Shown piece by piece: positions 1-8,308 of a stretch of DNA of 64,000 nt. The stretch lies in the NCBI RefSeq assembly GCF_004123195.1, contig NZ_SDLI01000011.1, forward strand, positions 1 through 64,000. The letters are read 5' to 3'. Under the pieces are notes generated by a model that did no database searches, was not told the DNA's origin, and was given only the letters and a program-made list of their open reading frames with translations. Positions within the stretch are counted from its first letter, which is position 1. The number at the start of each line of letters is the position of its first letter. This stretch comes from Ammoniphilus sp. CFH 90114 (lineage in GTDB: Bacteria > Bacillota > Bacilli > Aneurinibacillales > RAOX-1). The position numbers were made by a program, and so were the translations under genes.

Positions 1-26
1 AAGTATAGTGCGCTGCCAAGCGCACT

Positions 27-52
27 AAAAGCAGCCCCCAATGGAGCTGCTC
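27..52 (-). terminator. Terminator of the 46-aa gene
   Basis: Read on the minus strand, AGCAGC and GCTGCT arms (46-51 and 30-35) pair around a short loop and are followed by TTTT, eight bases past the stop codon of the gene at 60-200. A second perfect hairpin (AGTGCGCT/AGCGCACT, 7-26) lies just beyond it. Confidence 0.55.
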
Positions 53-59
53 AACATCC

Positions 60-200
60 TTAATATGTGAAAGTGTATAAAACTTCGTCTGCTACCATGA
101 GAAGTGATTCAATCCCATAGTCCAGGTAAGGGTAGTACCTCTCGTCCTGATCGACGATGTAGGTCATGGTTAGTGGAGCATAAACAGGTGTGTAATTCAT
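60..200 (-). CDS. Small hypothetical protein, 46 aa
   Basis: A short minus-strand gene not recognised as any named family. It encodes a tyrosine-rich, acidic protein starting MNYTPVYAPLTMTYIVDQDE. Support is contextual: a GGGAGGG ribosome binding site at good spacing upstream of the ATG, a sigma-A type promoter (TTGCCC, 18 bp, TATAAT) at 243-272, and a terminator immediately after the stop. No signal peptide or membrane segment is visible. Function unknown. Confidence 0.6.
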   Translation of the reverse strand: MNYTPVYAPLTMTYIVDQDERYYPYLDYGIESLLMVADEVLYTFTY

Positions 201-242
201 TGCAAACCCTCCCTTTTATAGTAGTTCTGTGTTCGTGTCCCT

Positions 243-272
243 ATTATACTTAAAGTTCGAATCGTCGGGCAA
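243..272 (-). promoter_or_regulatory. Sigma-A promoter for the 46-aa gene
   Basis: On the minus strand TTGCCC (272-267) and a perfect TATAAT (248-243) are separated by 18 bp, about 45 bp upstream of the start codon at 200. Confidence 0.55.
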
Positions 273-386
273 ATGAAATAATCTCCAGCTATCAGGTATT
301 CGTCCAACCCTTGGGTCCCCCTTTTTCATATGATGATATAGGAGAATGAGAGTCTCCTAATCCATATGGAAGGGAAGTATGCTGCG

Positions 387-632
387 ATGTTTTGGCTCGT
401 CTGGATCATCGTAAGTTTATTAGCTTGGTGGGGAATTGATCAGTGGATCGATAGTAATACAGGTTTTGGAAGTTGGTGGGCCTCATTAATCATGTCATTG
501 GTCGGAGCTTGGTTAGGTGACACCTTACTAGGAAGTCTATTTTTCGTTCTAGGAGGGTTCAACGTAATCGGGGGGCTTGCTGGGGGAGTATTATTTACTT
601 GGCTTTGGAATAAAGCGAAAGCAAAGGTCTAG
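387..632 (+). CDS. GlsB/YeaQ/YmgE-like small membrane protein
   Basis: An 81-aa hydrophobic protein with about three membrane segments. The glycine-rich middle (SLVGAWLGDTLLGSLFF) followed by a second Gly-rich helix (NVIGGLAGGVLFTWLW) resembles the GlsB/YeaQ/YmgE (transglycosylase-associated) stress-membrane-protein family, which is usually 80-90 aa. The ATG at 387 is preferred over one at 366, because a purine-rich GGAAGGGA sits 11 bp before 387 while nothing resembles a ribosome binding site before 366. The gene stands alone and ends in a strong hairpin. Precise function of this family is unclear. Confidence 0.65.
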   Translation: MFWLVWIIVSLLAWWGIDQWIDSNTGFGSWWASLIMSLVGAWLGDTLLGSLFFVLGGFNVIGGLAGGVLFTWLWNKAKAKV

Positions 633-664
633 AAGAGTAAGGGAGCATTCCCTTACTCTTTAAT
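633..664 (+). terminator. Terminator after the GlsB-like gene
   Basis: Perfect 12-bp stem (633-644 with 649-660), 4-nt loop, then TTTA. The opposite strand also has an AT-rich tail, so it may serve the minus-strand gene at 673 too. Confidence 0.75.
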
Positions 665-672
665 ATGTTGGT

Positions 673-840
673 CTAATAAGAAAACGCTAGCTTTCTAGAC
701 ATAAACTTAGTCGTCTCTTTTTCTTTCTGGCACATGCCTAACGGAACCTTCTTATCTCCCACTAGAGTATAGCCAGAATGGAAGATAACACCAGTGTTTC
801 CTTCACTATGTATCTTTTTGCAGTGAAGACAATAATACAT
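673..840 (-). CDS. Small CxxC protein, 55 aa
   Basis: A short minus-strand gene starting MYYCLHCKKIHSEGNTG. The N-terminal CxxC and a later Met-Cys give it a zinc-ribbon look, but only one full CxxC knuckle is visible. A purine-rich GGTGGGATGGCGAG precedes the ATG. Two other in-sequence ATGs lie nearby, so the start is not certain. Not recognised as a named family. Confidence 0.45.
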   Translation of the reverse strand: MYYCLHCKKIHSEGNTGVIFHSGYTLVGDKKVPLGMCQKEKETTKFMSRKLAFSY

Positions 841-961
841 CTCGCCATCCCACCCCTGCCTTTTTTTCCCACATTCATCATTTTAGGACAAATGGACAGA
901 GATTTCCACAACTTCCGTTCGTCAAATTCAGTCAATTATTGAAGATCCGACAAATTTAACC

Positions 962-1537
962 TTACTTGGTCAAAGTTGCTATATCCTTGATAATTTCCTC
1001 ATAAGGGGTATCGTGTGAGCCGCTGTATCGCTTAAGGATTACGCCATCTTGATTCACGAGGTAAAAGGACGTTCCATGGGTTACCTGGTCGGATGCTGAC
1101 GTTTTTTGTACGGTGGTTTTGAAGTTCTCCAGAGCAAACTTTTCAATTTCCGCTTGGGTATATCCCGTTAAGAAGTGCCAGTTAGAGAAATCAGCCTGAA
1201 ATTTCCCGCCATACTCCTTCAGCACTTCTGGACGGTCCACTTCGGGATCCACACTAAAGGAAACAAGCTGGGCATTCAGCCCTTGTTCTTTCAAATCTCG
1301 CTGAATTAACGACATATTCGCTGTCATCGGCGGACACACCGTCGTGCAATTCGTAAAAATAAAGCTTGCCAGCCATACCTGCCCCTTTAAATCAGACAGT
1401 CCGACAGGCTGCTCATCTTGATTGATAAAGGTAAAGTCTTGCATTTCCCACTGCAGGTCACCGACTTGAGGCTTTCCACATGCCGTGATCATGACTAACA
1501 ACGTCAAAACGAATAATAACCATCTTGGCTTGAACAT
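962..1537 (-). CDS. Sco1/SenC family lipoprotein (copper/redox chaperone)
   Basis: A 191-aa thioredoxin-fold protein of the SCO1/SenC family, which metallates or reduces the CuA site of cytochrome c oxidase on the outer face of the membrane. A type II signal peptide ends in the lipobox VMITAC. The family CxxxC copper motif is present (FTNCTTVCPP), as is the conserved distal histidine (QVTHGTSFYLV). The start at 1537 has an AAGGAG site 5 bp upstream; an in-frame ATG at 1630 would add 31 residues before the signal peptide and is unlikely. The gene stands alone. Confidence 0.88.
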   Translation of the reverse strand: MFKPRWLLFVLTLLVMITACGKPQVGDLQWEMQDFTFINQDEQPVGLSDLKGQVWLASFIFTNCTTVCPPMTANMSLIQRDLKEQGLNAQLVSFSVDPEVDRPEVLKEYGGKFQADFSNWHFLTGYTQAEIEKFALENFKTTVQKTSASDQVTHGTSFYLVNQDGVILKRYSGSHDTPYEEIIKDIATLTK

Positions 1538-1733
1538 ATCGACTCCTTCTTCTATTAAAGATAAAATGACAGATATCTTAATTATAAGCGATGATCTCCT
1601 AGAATACGAATTTATAAGATAAGAGAGCATGTCTACATTTGTCTAAATATTCTTTGTTTTACATTGAAATAATTATGGTAAAATATTGGTAGGACAAGCT
1701 ATACCATTCCATTCTTACGAAGGTGGTGTACGA

Positions 1734-1871
1734 GTGAGATTCATTACCGCGGAACAGATGAAACTTTATGATTTTGAGCGTGGCTATTGCTCGATTGTGA
1801 CTTATTATAAGGTATTCGGTATCACCATCCGGAAAAAGACGATTAAATGGAGTCTTAGAAGTGTCGTTTAA
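1734..1871 (+). CDS. Small hypothetical protein, 45 aa
   Basis: A basic, aromatic-rich protein (ITAEQMKLYDFERGY..TIRKKTIKW) that I do not recognise. A GTG start at 1734 is chosen because AAGGTGG lies 7-8 bp upstream. An in-frame ATG at 1686 would extend it by 16 residues but lacks such a site. A TAAAAT -10 element with an extended TGG is visible at about 1676-1684, just upstream. A hairpin (1882-1900) follows without a T-tract. Confidence 0.5.
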   Translation: MRFITAEQMKLYDFERGYCSIVTYYKVFGITIRKKTIKWSLRSVV

Positions 1872-1915
1872 TCAAGGAAGAGGCTGTCTCTTCGACAGCC
1901 CCTACAGTCAACACC

Positions 1916-2095
1916 TTACTCAATCATGAGCCACTCCGCTAACACCCATACCGCTGCGAAGGACAAGGCCTGCGCGGGAGCCCTCACCTCTCTCCTCGAT
2001 ACAAGTTCGATTTCATAAGGAACGACCTGTTCCCTTTTCGATCCCATGGGCGTTAACTCTTTTCCATTCAGCTTGATTCTAATGGTATTTGACAT
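1916..2095 (-). CDS. Small hypothetical protein, 59 aa
   Basis: A short minus-strand gene. The protein begins MSNTIRIKLNGKEL and ends in a hydrophobic, tryptophan-containing stretch (ALSFAAVWVLAEWLMIE) that could be an amphipathic or membrane-associated helix. A strong GGGAGG ribosome binding site precedes the ATG. It faces the histidine kinase divergently (141 bp between starts). No family recognised. Confidence 0.6.
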   Translation of the reverse strand: MSNTIRIKLNGKELTPMGSKREQVVPYEIELVSRREVRAPAQALSFAAVWVLAEWLMIE

Positions 2096-2235
2096 GAATT
2101 CCTCCCTTCTTTCCTCCCTATTACTTATGATGTCGTTGATTGTCTCTAGACCTTTCTTTAAGAAAACTTATACCTTAGTTCAACTAGGATTGTGTTATGA
2201 TAATGATAAATATTTAACTATTGTAAGGTGACCAG

Positions 2236-3855
2236 ATGAACCAAGCCTTGTATGTTCAACAATCAAAAGATAGATGTAAGTTAATGGGGATCGATCCCAC
2301 TCCTATACCACAGTTTACAAGCAAGCTGTCGGCCGAAGAATTGAGAGAGCGGAGATCAACATATGCCGAAATTCTAGCGGTTATCCGACCTTTTGCGGAG
2401 AAATTCATTGATTCTATGAAGGGTACTCCCCTCGTTTTTTTAGTTAATGATGATCAGGGATATGTCTTAGACATCTTGGGAGACGAAACCATTCAACAAG
2501 CATTGGATCAACTAAACTTTCACATTGGCGTTCAATTCCAGGAGCCAGTGAATGGAACAAATGCAGTAAATCTAGCCCTTGACCACGATATCCCCATAGG
2601 TTTAGTAGGGCCTGATCACTATTATCATTCTATGTCCCAATCGGCTTGTTATTGTTCTCCTTTTCATTCGATGGACGATCAAAAAATTCTCGGTTGCGTA
2701 GGGATCATGACATCGACTGATTTTGCTAACCCTTTTATTTTAACCTTGCTAACTACCGTTGTTGACTCTATTGAACGGGAACTCTTACTTCTGAAGCAGA
2801 ACAAAAAGCTGTACACCATCAACCAATTTATGATGGATACATCCCGTAGTGGCATTATCCTGACAGATTCACAGGGACAGATCACGGATTTCAATATTTT
2901 TGCAGAAAAATTAACAGGTATCTCCTTTGAGCAAGCCTATGGTCTTCCGGTGTTTAACATTGAACCTATTGGCCCTTATTTTCTCGATTGTATCAACAAT
3001 AGAACGAAATACGAAGACATCGAATTAACCTTCACCAATACAGCTGATGAGAAGCATATTTGTCTTTTTGACATCATGCCGGTATACGACAAACATGACA
3101 ACCTAACGGGTACCTTTTGTCACTTTCGTGATATTACAGAATTTAAGCGAGCAGAAGAAATGATGCGAAACTCAGAGAAGCTCTCCGTCGTGGGTCAGTT
3201 AGCTGCCGGTGTGGCCCATGAGATCCGCAATCCCTTGACGACCCTTCGGGGCTTTGTACAGTTCTTTCATTCTGACATCAAGGCTCCTTATGCTGAACTT
3301 ATGATTTCCGAATTGGACAGGATTAATTTTATCGTAAGCGAGTTTCTTTTATTGGCCAAGCCTCAGTCTGTCCTGTTTCGCCGAAGCAATTTGGAAAAAA
3401 TACTTAGTGAAACCTGCAATTTATTTCAGACCCAGGCCATCATGCATAACACGACGATTCAGTTTATACAAGATGATTCGCCTTTATGGATTGAATGTGA
3501 TGAAAATCAACTGAAACAAGTCTTCATTAATATCTTGAAGAATAGTCTAGAAGCCATGCCTTCGGGTGGGAATATTCAGGTGATAGTAGAAAGAATAGAG
3601 TCAGAGAAAGTGTCTATTGTCCTCATAGATGAAGGCCAGGGCATGTCTCCATCCACCATCTCTAGGATTAGTGAACCCTTCTATACAACGAAGGAGAATG
3701 GAACAGGACTTGGCTTGATGGTTAGTAAAAAGATTATTGAAAGCCACCATGGGCAACTCTTTATTGATAGTGAAGTAGGCAAGGGGACAAGAATAGAAAT
3801 TGTGTTGCCGATGAACTCCTCATTTGATTTAGAGGACATAGAATCCGTTATTTAA
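2236..3855 (+). CDS. Soluble sensor histidine kinase (GAF-like, PAS, HisKA, HATPase_c)
   Basis: A 539-aa two-component kinase with no membrane segment. Residues about 50-195 resemble the GAF-type N-terminus of AcoR-like regulators (NGTNAVNLAL, then GLVGPDHYYHSMS). A PAS domain spans about 200-305 (GIILTDSQGQITDFN). The phospho-acceptor is His328 in GVAHEIRNPLTTLRGF, and the ATP-binding lobe carries DEGQGM and GTGLGLMV. The architecture matches Bacillus sporulation/PAS kinases (KinA/KinE type). No response regulator is adjacent, so it is an orphan, consistent with a phosphorelay input or a distant partner. The signal is unknown. Confidence 0.88.
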   Translation: MNQALYVQQSKDRCKLMGIDPTPIPQFTSKLSAEELRERRSTYAEILAVIRPFAEKFIDSMKGTPLVFLVNDDQGYVLDILGDETIQQALDQLNFHIGVQFQEPVNGTNAVNLALDHDIPIGLVGPDHYYHSMSQSACYCSPFHSMDDQKILGCVGIMTSTDFANPFILTLLTTVVDSIERELLLLKQNKKLYTINQFMMDTSRSGIILTDSQGQITDFNIFAEKLTGISFEQAYGLPVFNIEPIGPYFLDCINNRTKYEDIELTFTNTADEKHICLFDIMPVYDKHDNLTGTFCHFRDITEFKRAEEMMRNSEKLSVVGQLAAGVAHEIRNPLTTLRGFVQFFHSDIKAPYAELMISELDRINFIVSEFLLLAKPQSVLFRRSNLEKILSETCNLFQTQAIMHNTTIQFIQDDSPLWIECDENQLKQVFINILKNSLEAMPSGGNIQVIVERIESEKVSIVLIDEGQGMSPSTISRISEPFYTTKENGTGLGLMVSKKIIESHHGQLFIDSEVGKGTRIEIVLPMNSSFDLEDIESVI

Positions 3856-4014
3856 CCCCAAAAGCCTTAAAATGGGGTTTAGTCGGACACTGAATCCGCT
3901 AATGGCTAAAAAACAGAGGAAAAGAGCCCTATTTATTAACAATAAAGGAACTCATGTCCACTTCCTCTCCATCCAAGCTGTTTTTACCTATTTAACGAAC
4001 CTCATGTCCGCAAT

Positions 4015-4054
4015 GGAAAAGGTAGAGAAACCCATTCGTCTCTCTACCTTTTCC
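4015..4054. terminator. Bidirectional terminator
   Basis: A 14-bp stem (4015-4028 with 4041-4054: GGAAAAGGTAGAGA and its complement) lies between the convergent histidine kinase and the 48-aa secreted protein. Confidence 0.75.
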
Positions 4055-4074
4055 TTCAGGTGAACGTCATTGTC

Positions 4075-4221
4075 TTACTTCATCATAGGACAAGACGCCA
4101 TCATTTGCTGGCATTCTTCTTTTACAACAGGGCAGGATGGATTGGCATTCGACTCCGCAAATACCATCGTACCCACTGCTAAGGCAAGAATAAACGTAGT
4201 AGCAGCAACTTTTTTCAACAT
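4075..4221 (-). CDS. Small secreted Cys/Met-rich protein, 48 aa
   Basis: A minus-strand gene with a near-perfect ribosome binding site (AAAGGAGGTGA) before the ATG. The protein has an N-terminal signal peptide (MLKKVAATTFILALAVGTMVFA), leaving a mature peptide of about 26 residues with three cysteines and four methionines (ESNANPSCPVVKEECQQMMA, then SCPMMK). Cys/Met content suggests a metal ligand or disulfide peptide, but no family is recognised. It lies 87 bp downstream of a MarR regulator on the same strand and may be cotranscribed with it. Confidence 0.65.
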   Translation of the reverse strand: MLKKVAATTFILALAVGTMVFAESNANPSCPVVKEECQQMMASCPMMK

Positions 4222-4308
4222 CGTATCACCTCCTTTCGTAAGGTGTATTAATCAACATATGTATAACACATGTATTTGTGTTAAGAAAAGTTGATAGGCC
4301 CCTATCAA

Positions 4309-4758
4309 CTATTTCTTCTGTATATTTCTTACTTCAGATAAAGACTCCGTCATGAGCTTAAAACCTTGATACACTTGCTGTTGCTCCCCTTGGCTTAAGG
4401 GTTCTAGCAAGGCTTCATAAAATTCAATCGATTGTTCCCTCACTCGGTTCAATGTCTTGTGACCTTTCTCCGTCAGGGAAACAAGGACTTCCCGGCGATT
4501 GCCCTCATTCAACTCTCTTGAAACAAATCCACCCTTAACCATTCCATCCACTAACCGGCTTACGGTGCTTTTCTCTAGTAAAAGCAGCTCAGCTAGATCC
4601 CCAACGGTCAAAGTCCTGTGTTCTAGTTCCTGTAGGCAAAATACTTGGGATGGCGATAACTGATATCCACATGGGGTTACATTTTGGTTAAGCAGTCCAA
4701 ATAGGCGAATAAACTTCTGTACGGTTAGACGAAGCTCTTCAATCTCATCACGTTCCAT
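4309..4758 (-). CDS. MarR family transcriptional regulator
   Basis: A 149-aa winged-helix repressor of the MarR family. The recognition region is visible as LTVGDLAELLLLEKSTVSRLVDGMVKGGFVSRELNEGNRR, with the family wing motif NEGNRREVLVSLTEKG. The ATG at 4758 is preferred (AGGTGG 8 bp upstream) over an in-frame GTG at 4770. Downstream on the same strand lies the 48-aa secreted Cys/Met peptide, a plausible co-regulated gene. Ligand and targets are unknown. Confidence 0.85.
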   Translation of the reverse strand: MERDEIEELRLTVQKFIRLFGLLNQNVTPCGYQLSPSQVFCLQELEHRTLTVGDLAELLLLEKSTVSRLVDGMVKGGFVSRELNEGNRREVLVSLTEKGHKTLNRVREQSIEFYEALLEPLSQGEQQQVYQGFKLMTESLSEVRNIQKK

Positions 4759-5083
4759 TTCATTCACCACCTACTATTTACCAACTGTTGCATTATGCAT
4801 TTATTGTATAGAACATCTAGTTGTTTGTCAACTTTGGAGCTGCAAATGAGTCCCTAGACATTGGTAGGTCATGAGACCTAGGCTGAAAAAAGGTAAAGTA
4901 AATGGAATTTCTCCAACTATAATAGGAAAAAGGAATATCTAAGAGCTGTTTCGAACCATTAGTGGGAGTTTTTCCATCTACGGTGTTCTCCTCAAGCTCA
5001 TTTTAATAAATAAGTGGACATTTTCCCACTACTACAAGAAACGGGGCCGCAGTGAAATATTCTCCCACTAAGGCCCCTTCACT
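4759..5083. repeat. Intergenic stretch with three degenerate inverted repeats
   Basis: There is no gene here. Three short dyads share an AGTGG..TTTTCCCACTA theme (about 4959-4980, 5011-5032 and 5050-5071), separated by 20-30 bp. The last is enclosed by a GGGGCC/GGCCCC hairpin (5043-5078) that could terminate transcription. They resemble the repeat clusters near 9980, 12230 and 39440. Confidence 0.45.
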
Positions 5084-5389
5084 TCACCCTTGCTCCTTCT
5101 TCAACCTCTCCATCTCCTGCGAAACCACAAATGCCAGCTCTTCATTCCCAAACATCGACAGCACATTCAACACCGTTTGATCAGGGATCTCCCCTGCCTC
5201 TTCCTTCGGTACGGTTAACTCGACCATCTGGCTTAGCATCGGGTTGGCCACTTGGTGTGGGTAAGCTTTTTTATAGACTTCCTGTGGGTCAAGACCCTGA
5301 TTGACACACCATTGAGCAAAGACGAGAATCATCATACCTTCATCTCGTTGGTACTGACTGACGATCTTTTCTTCCAACTCTTTTTTCAT
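5084..5389 (-). CDS. Hypothetical protein, 101 aa
   Basis: A soluble, acidic protein of unknown family. The start MKKELEEKIVSQYQRDEGM at 5389 is chosen because GAAGGAG lies 11 bp upstream; an in-frame ATG at 5443 would add 18 residues without such a site. It is mostly helical by composition, with a Lys/Glu-rich C-terminus. It is divergent from the flavin-type oxidase gene at 5525. No motif gives a function. Confidence 0.6.
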   Translation of the reverse strand: MKKELEEKIVSQYQRDEGMMILVFAQWCVNQGLDPQEVYKKAYPHQVANPMLSQMVELTVPKEEAGEIPDQTVLNVLSMFGNEELAFVVSQEMERLKKEQG

Positions 5390-5524
5390 GTCTATGTACT
5401 CTCCTTCATTTTTTTCAAAAAAATGTATACTGTTTAACTGCATCTTGAATTAAATGATTATATAATAGAACGAGGTGCAAGTACCATTCTTTTTATTTCC
5501 AATCTCTTAAAGGAGGCAACACTT

Positions 5525-5974
5525 ATGGCACAAGAACAACAGATTACTTTAAACGACCTACAAGCATACTTACAGGGAGAAAAATTGGTATTCCTCTCTA
5601 CCGTAGATGCCGAGACGAACACCCCTAGCGTTTCCGCCATCTCTTGGGTGAAAATGTATGATGAGAATTCTATCCGTTTCTCTATTTCTAGCAATTCTAG
5701 AATCGTGGATAACCTAAAATCGAATCCGCGCGTGACACTTGCTCTTATCGGACTGGAGAGTGTTTACTCCGTCATTGGGGAGTGCAACATCATCGAAGAG
5801 AAGATGGAAGGAATCGCAATGCGACTCGCGAAGATTGAGCTTAAAGTAGAAAACATCTTCAACAGCATGTTCTGGGGTGCCAAAATCGTACAAGAGCCTC
5901 TTTATGAAAAAACTTATGACTTGGAAAAAGCGAAAAAGCTAGACGAAGAAGTGTACGCGCTTCTAATGAAGTAA
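5525..5974 (+). CDS. Pyridoxamine 5'-phosphate oxidase-like FMN-binding split-barrel protein
   Basis: A 149-aa protein of the PNPOx-like split beta-barrel superfamily (general-stress FMN proteins). The N-terminal pattern LQGEKLVFLSTVDAETNTPS followed by FSISSNSRIVDNLKSNPRVTLALIG is characteristic: the NSR..NL.SNPRV stretch is where FMN phosphate binds in relatives. The ribosome binding site is AAAGGAGG at good spacing. It ends in a perfect bidirectional terminator. The substrate cannot be told from sequence; true PNPOx activity is unlikely because the family is broad. Confidence 0.78.
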   Translation: MAQEQQITLNDLQAYLQGEKLVFLSTVDAETNTPSVSAISWVKMYDENSIRFSISSNSRIVDNLKSNPRVTLALIGLESVYSVIGECNIIEEKMEGIAMRLAKIELKVENIFNSMFWGAKIVQEPLYEKTYDLEKAKKLDEEVYALLMK

Positions 5975-5981
5975 TATAAAG

Positions 5982-6021
5982 AAAAGGGTCAGATCTGACA
6001 GGAGCAGATCTGACCCTTTTT
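5982..6021. terminator. Bidirectional terminator
   Basis: A 16-bp perfect stem (5982-5997 with 6005-6020), 7-nt loop, A-tract before and T-tract after, between the convergent oxidase gene and the amino-acid ABC operon. Confidence 0.9.
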
Positions 6022-6025
6022 CCAT

Positions 6026-6673
6026 TTAGCGCTTTTTCCCGCTTAACCGCAATTCCAAGCGATTGACGAGGTACGTGAAGATTAAGACCAATACGAGATA
6101 ATATAACCCAACAACCAAGTACGTGTTCAACTGCTGGAAGTTGGAGGCGGCTTCACTTAAGCCGGTTCCCCATAATTCGGCCATCCCCACATAGGCGACC
6201 AAGGAGGAATCCTTCAATCCAATGATAAACTGATTTCCCAGTGGTGGAATGGAGCGTCGGAACGCTTGCGGCAAGACGACTCTTCTCATCGCCAGGGGAT
6301 ACGACATCCCCAGTGAGCGTGCCGCTTCCATTTGCCCGCGATCAATGGACTGAATGGTGCCTCGGAAGATTTCAGCGATATAAGCTCCATTATGAATGGC
6401 CAGGGCTAAAGCCCCTGCCCAGAATTGGGAGAGCGTCACCACGGACGCAATCCCAAAATAAAGGATAGCAATTTGGACAATCAGCGGTGTTCCCCGAATC
6501 ACCGCAATATAGGCATGAGCGATCCCGTTTAAGATCTTATTCTCTGAAATTCGGAAAAACGCAAACACCAGGCCGATGACGCTTCCGATCACAAGAGACG
6601 TAAGAGTAAGTTGTATCGTGAGCCATGCCGCTTTAAAGAAAACAGGGTAGGTCGAGAGAAGGATATCGATCAT
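6026..6673 (-). CDS. Polar amino-acid ABC transporter permease
   Basis: A 215-aa inner-membrane permease of the His/Glu/Gln/Arg family. It has about five membrane segments and the EAA loop EAARSLGMSYPLAMRRVVLPQA, plus IRGTPLIVQ near the first loop, both standard for this family. The start at 6673 gives an ATGA overlap with the binding-protein gene, i.e. translational coupling; an earlier ATG at 6700 is possible. It is the last gene of a three-gene operon and ends at the shared terminator at 5982-6021. Confidence 0.9.
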   Translation of the reverse strand: MIDILLSTYPVFFKAAWLTIQLTLTSLVIGSVIGLVFAFFRISENKILNGIAHAYIAVIRGTPLIVQIAILYFGIASVVTLSQFWAGALALAIHNGAYIAEIFRGTIQSIDRGQMEAARSLGMSYPLAMRRVVLPQAFRRSIPPLGNQFIIGLKDSSLVAYVGMAELWGTGLSEAASNFQQLNTYLVVGLYYLVLVLIFTYLVNRLELRLSGKKR

Positions 6674-7449
6674 TGACCCAAGATGCTGCGACCAAACCAC
6701 TTTTCACTAATTTGGTCGTAGGTGCCATCCTTGACGATTTCATCTAAAGCCTGGTTGAGTTTTTTCAAGAGCTCTTCATCTTCTTTACGAACTGCGATTG
6801 CTTGATCATCGTGAGTAAGTGGCTCGCCAACGTCCTTAATTTTAACTGCCCCTTCCTTAATCACACGGAACCCTACCATCTGATCTGTGATGACGGCGTC
6901 AAGGCGACCGGTAGGAAGATCCATTAAAGCTGTTAAATCACTATCGTACTCTACAATTTTATCCGTATATGTCACAGCAAGATCCTTGTAGGTACTGGCC
7001 TTTACAACCCCGATTGTCTTGCCTTTTAGATCATCTGCACTCTTCAGATCTTGATTGGTCTCGCTTACAAAAATTTGAGCTCCAGAGCGGTAATATGGAT
7101 TCGTGAAGTTCACGGTTTTCAAACGCTCTTCCGTTACCGTCATACTTCCGATGATGGCATGATACTTATTGGATACTAGACCTTGAATTAACGTTTCCCA
7201 TGGGTTCGTTACGGGAACAGGCTTCATTCCCATCTTCTCTGCCAGTGCTTGCCCAATTTCCACATCAAAACCCGTCAACTCTCCACCCTCTTTAAAATTA
7301 AAGGGCTTATACAACCCGCTCATCGCATACTGAAACTCTTGTTGGGATGGATCGGATGAATTCGTTTTTTCAGAAGAACCACAACCTGATAACACCAACG
7401 ATCCTAAAAGCACGGTAGATAAAATCCCTGCAAACCATTTCTTTTTCAT
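6670..7449 (-). CDS. Amino-acid ABC transporter substrate-binding lipoprotein
   Basis: A 259-aa SBP family 3 protein. The lipobox is LVLSGC after a short basic signal peptide. The family core GFDVEIGQALAEKMG, the ITDQMVG segment and the C-terminal YDQISEKWFG are clear. It delivers a polar amino acid to the neighbouring permease and ATPase. The specificity (Arg/Lys/His/Gln/cystine) cannot be told from sequence. Given the lysine-degradation genes nearby a basic amino acid is plausible, but that is inference. Confidence 0.9.
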   Translation of the reverse strand: MKKKWFAGILSTVLLGSLVLSGCGSSEKTNSSDPSQQEFQYAMSGLYKPFNFKEGGELTGFDVEIGQALAEKMGMKPVPVTNPWETLIQGLVSNKYHAIIGSMTVTEERLKTVNFTNPYYRSGAQIFVSETNQDLKSADDLKGKTIGVVKASTYKDLAVTYTDKIVEYDSDLTALMDLPTGRLDAVITDQMVGFRVIKEGAVKIKDVGEPLTHDDQAIAVRKEDEELLKKLNQALDEIVKDGTYDQISEKWFGRSILGQ

Positions 7450-7466
7450 CTTTATGTATCCCCCTT

Positions 7467-8189
7467 TTATAAAATATTGCTTAAAAACTGCTTCGCTCGA
7501 TCATTCTTGGGCTGACGGAAGAATTCCTCCGGTGACGCTTCTTCTAGAATCTGTCCGTCTCCCATAAAGATCACACGATCCGCAACCTCACGAGCGAATC
7601 CCATCTCGTGTGTGACGACAATCATCGTCATGCCTTCCTTGGCCAGTTGCTTCATCACTTGAAGAACTTCACCAACCAACTCGGGATCAAGCGCAGACGT
7701 CGGTTCATCGAAGAGCATGATCTTCGGCGACATCGCAAGTGCTCGAGCAATCGCCACTCTTTGCTTTTGCCCCCCAGAAAGCATGTCCGGATAGACATCC
7801 GCCTTATCTTTTAGACCCACCTTTTCTAAAAGAGGGTAAGCGACCTTTAGTGCCTGCTCCTTGGTCATCTTTTTGACGTATTGCGGAGCCTCAATCACAT
7901 TCTCCAAGACGGTCCGGTGTGGAAACAGATTGAAATGTTGAAACACCATCCCTACCTCTTCCCGCACTTTGTTTAAGTTCGTTTTGGCCGGATCGATCGA
8001 TTCCCCTCTAAGCCAAATCTCGCCCGCATTAGGCATCTCTAAAAAATTGAGGCAACGTAGTAAAGTACTTTTTCCAGAACCACTCGCTCCGAGAAGGACG
8101 ACGACCTCCTTTTCCTTCACTTCCAGATCAACCCCGTGGAGAACCGTAAGGTCTCCAAAAGACTTGACAAGGCTCCTCACCTTAATCAT
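7467..8189 (-). CDS. Polar amino-acid ABC transporter ATP-binding protein
   Basis: A 240-aa ATPase of the GlnQ/HisP type. Walker [10 protein letters not shown], signature LSGGQKQR, Walker [15 protein letters not shown] and the switch His in VVTHEMGFA are all present. The start at 8189 ([12 protein letters not shown]) has GGGGGGAG upstream. An in-frame ATG at 8240 adds 17 Lys/Arg-rich residues and is unlikely. It is the first gene of the ATPase-SBP-permease operon, behind the promoter at 8276-8303. Confidence 0.9.
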   Translation of the reverse strand: MIKVRSLVKSFGDLTVLHGVDLEVKEKEVVVLLGASGSGKSTLLRCLNFLEMPNAGEIWLRGESIDPAKTNLNKVREEVGMVFQHFNLFPHRTVLENVIEAPQYVKKMTKEQALKVAYPLLEKVGLKDKADVYPDMLSGGQKQRVAIARALAMSPKIMLFDEPTSALDPELVGEVLQVMKQLAKEGMTMIVVTHEMGFAREVADRVIFMGDGQILEEASPEEFFRQPKNDRAKQFLSNIL

Positions 8190-8275
8190 ACGAATCTCCC
8201 CCCTTCTAGCTTTTTTTATTTTTTTGGAACTGTTTTGCATATTTCAAATCATAATATGTTTAACAATTGGTTACT

Positions 8276-8303
8276 ATTCTACAAAATTAAGTAAAATGGT
8301 CAA
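8276..8303 (-). promoter_or_regulatory. Sigma-A promoter of the amino-acid ABC operon
   Basis: On the minus strand TTGACC (8303-8298), 16 bp, TAGAAT (8281-8276). A 19-bp palindrome ends exactly 5 nt upstream of the -35 hexamer. Confidence 0.65.
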
Positions 8304-8308
8304 GAAAC

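Noticed and set aside
1882-1900. GGCTGTC/GACAGCC hairpin as a terminator
   Set aside because: No T-tract on either strand; only a 7-bp stem.
3872-4063. 63-codon plus-strand frame after the histidine kinase
   Set aside because: No ribosome binding site, overlaps a terminator stem, no recognisable protein features.
4070-4294. 74-codon plus-strand frame
   Set aside because: Lies antisense to the 48-aa secreted-peptide gene, which has a near-perfect ribosome binding site and signal peptide.
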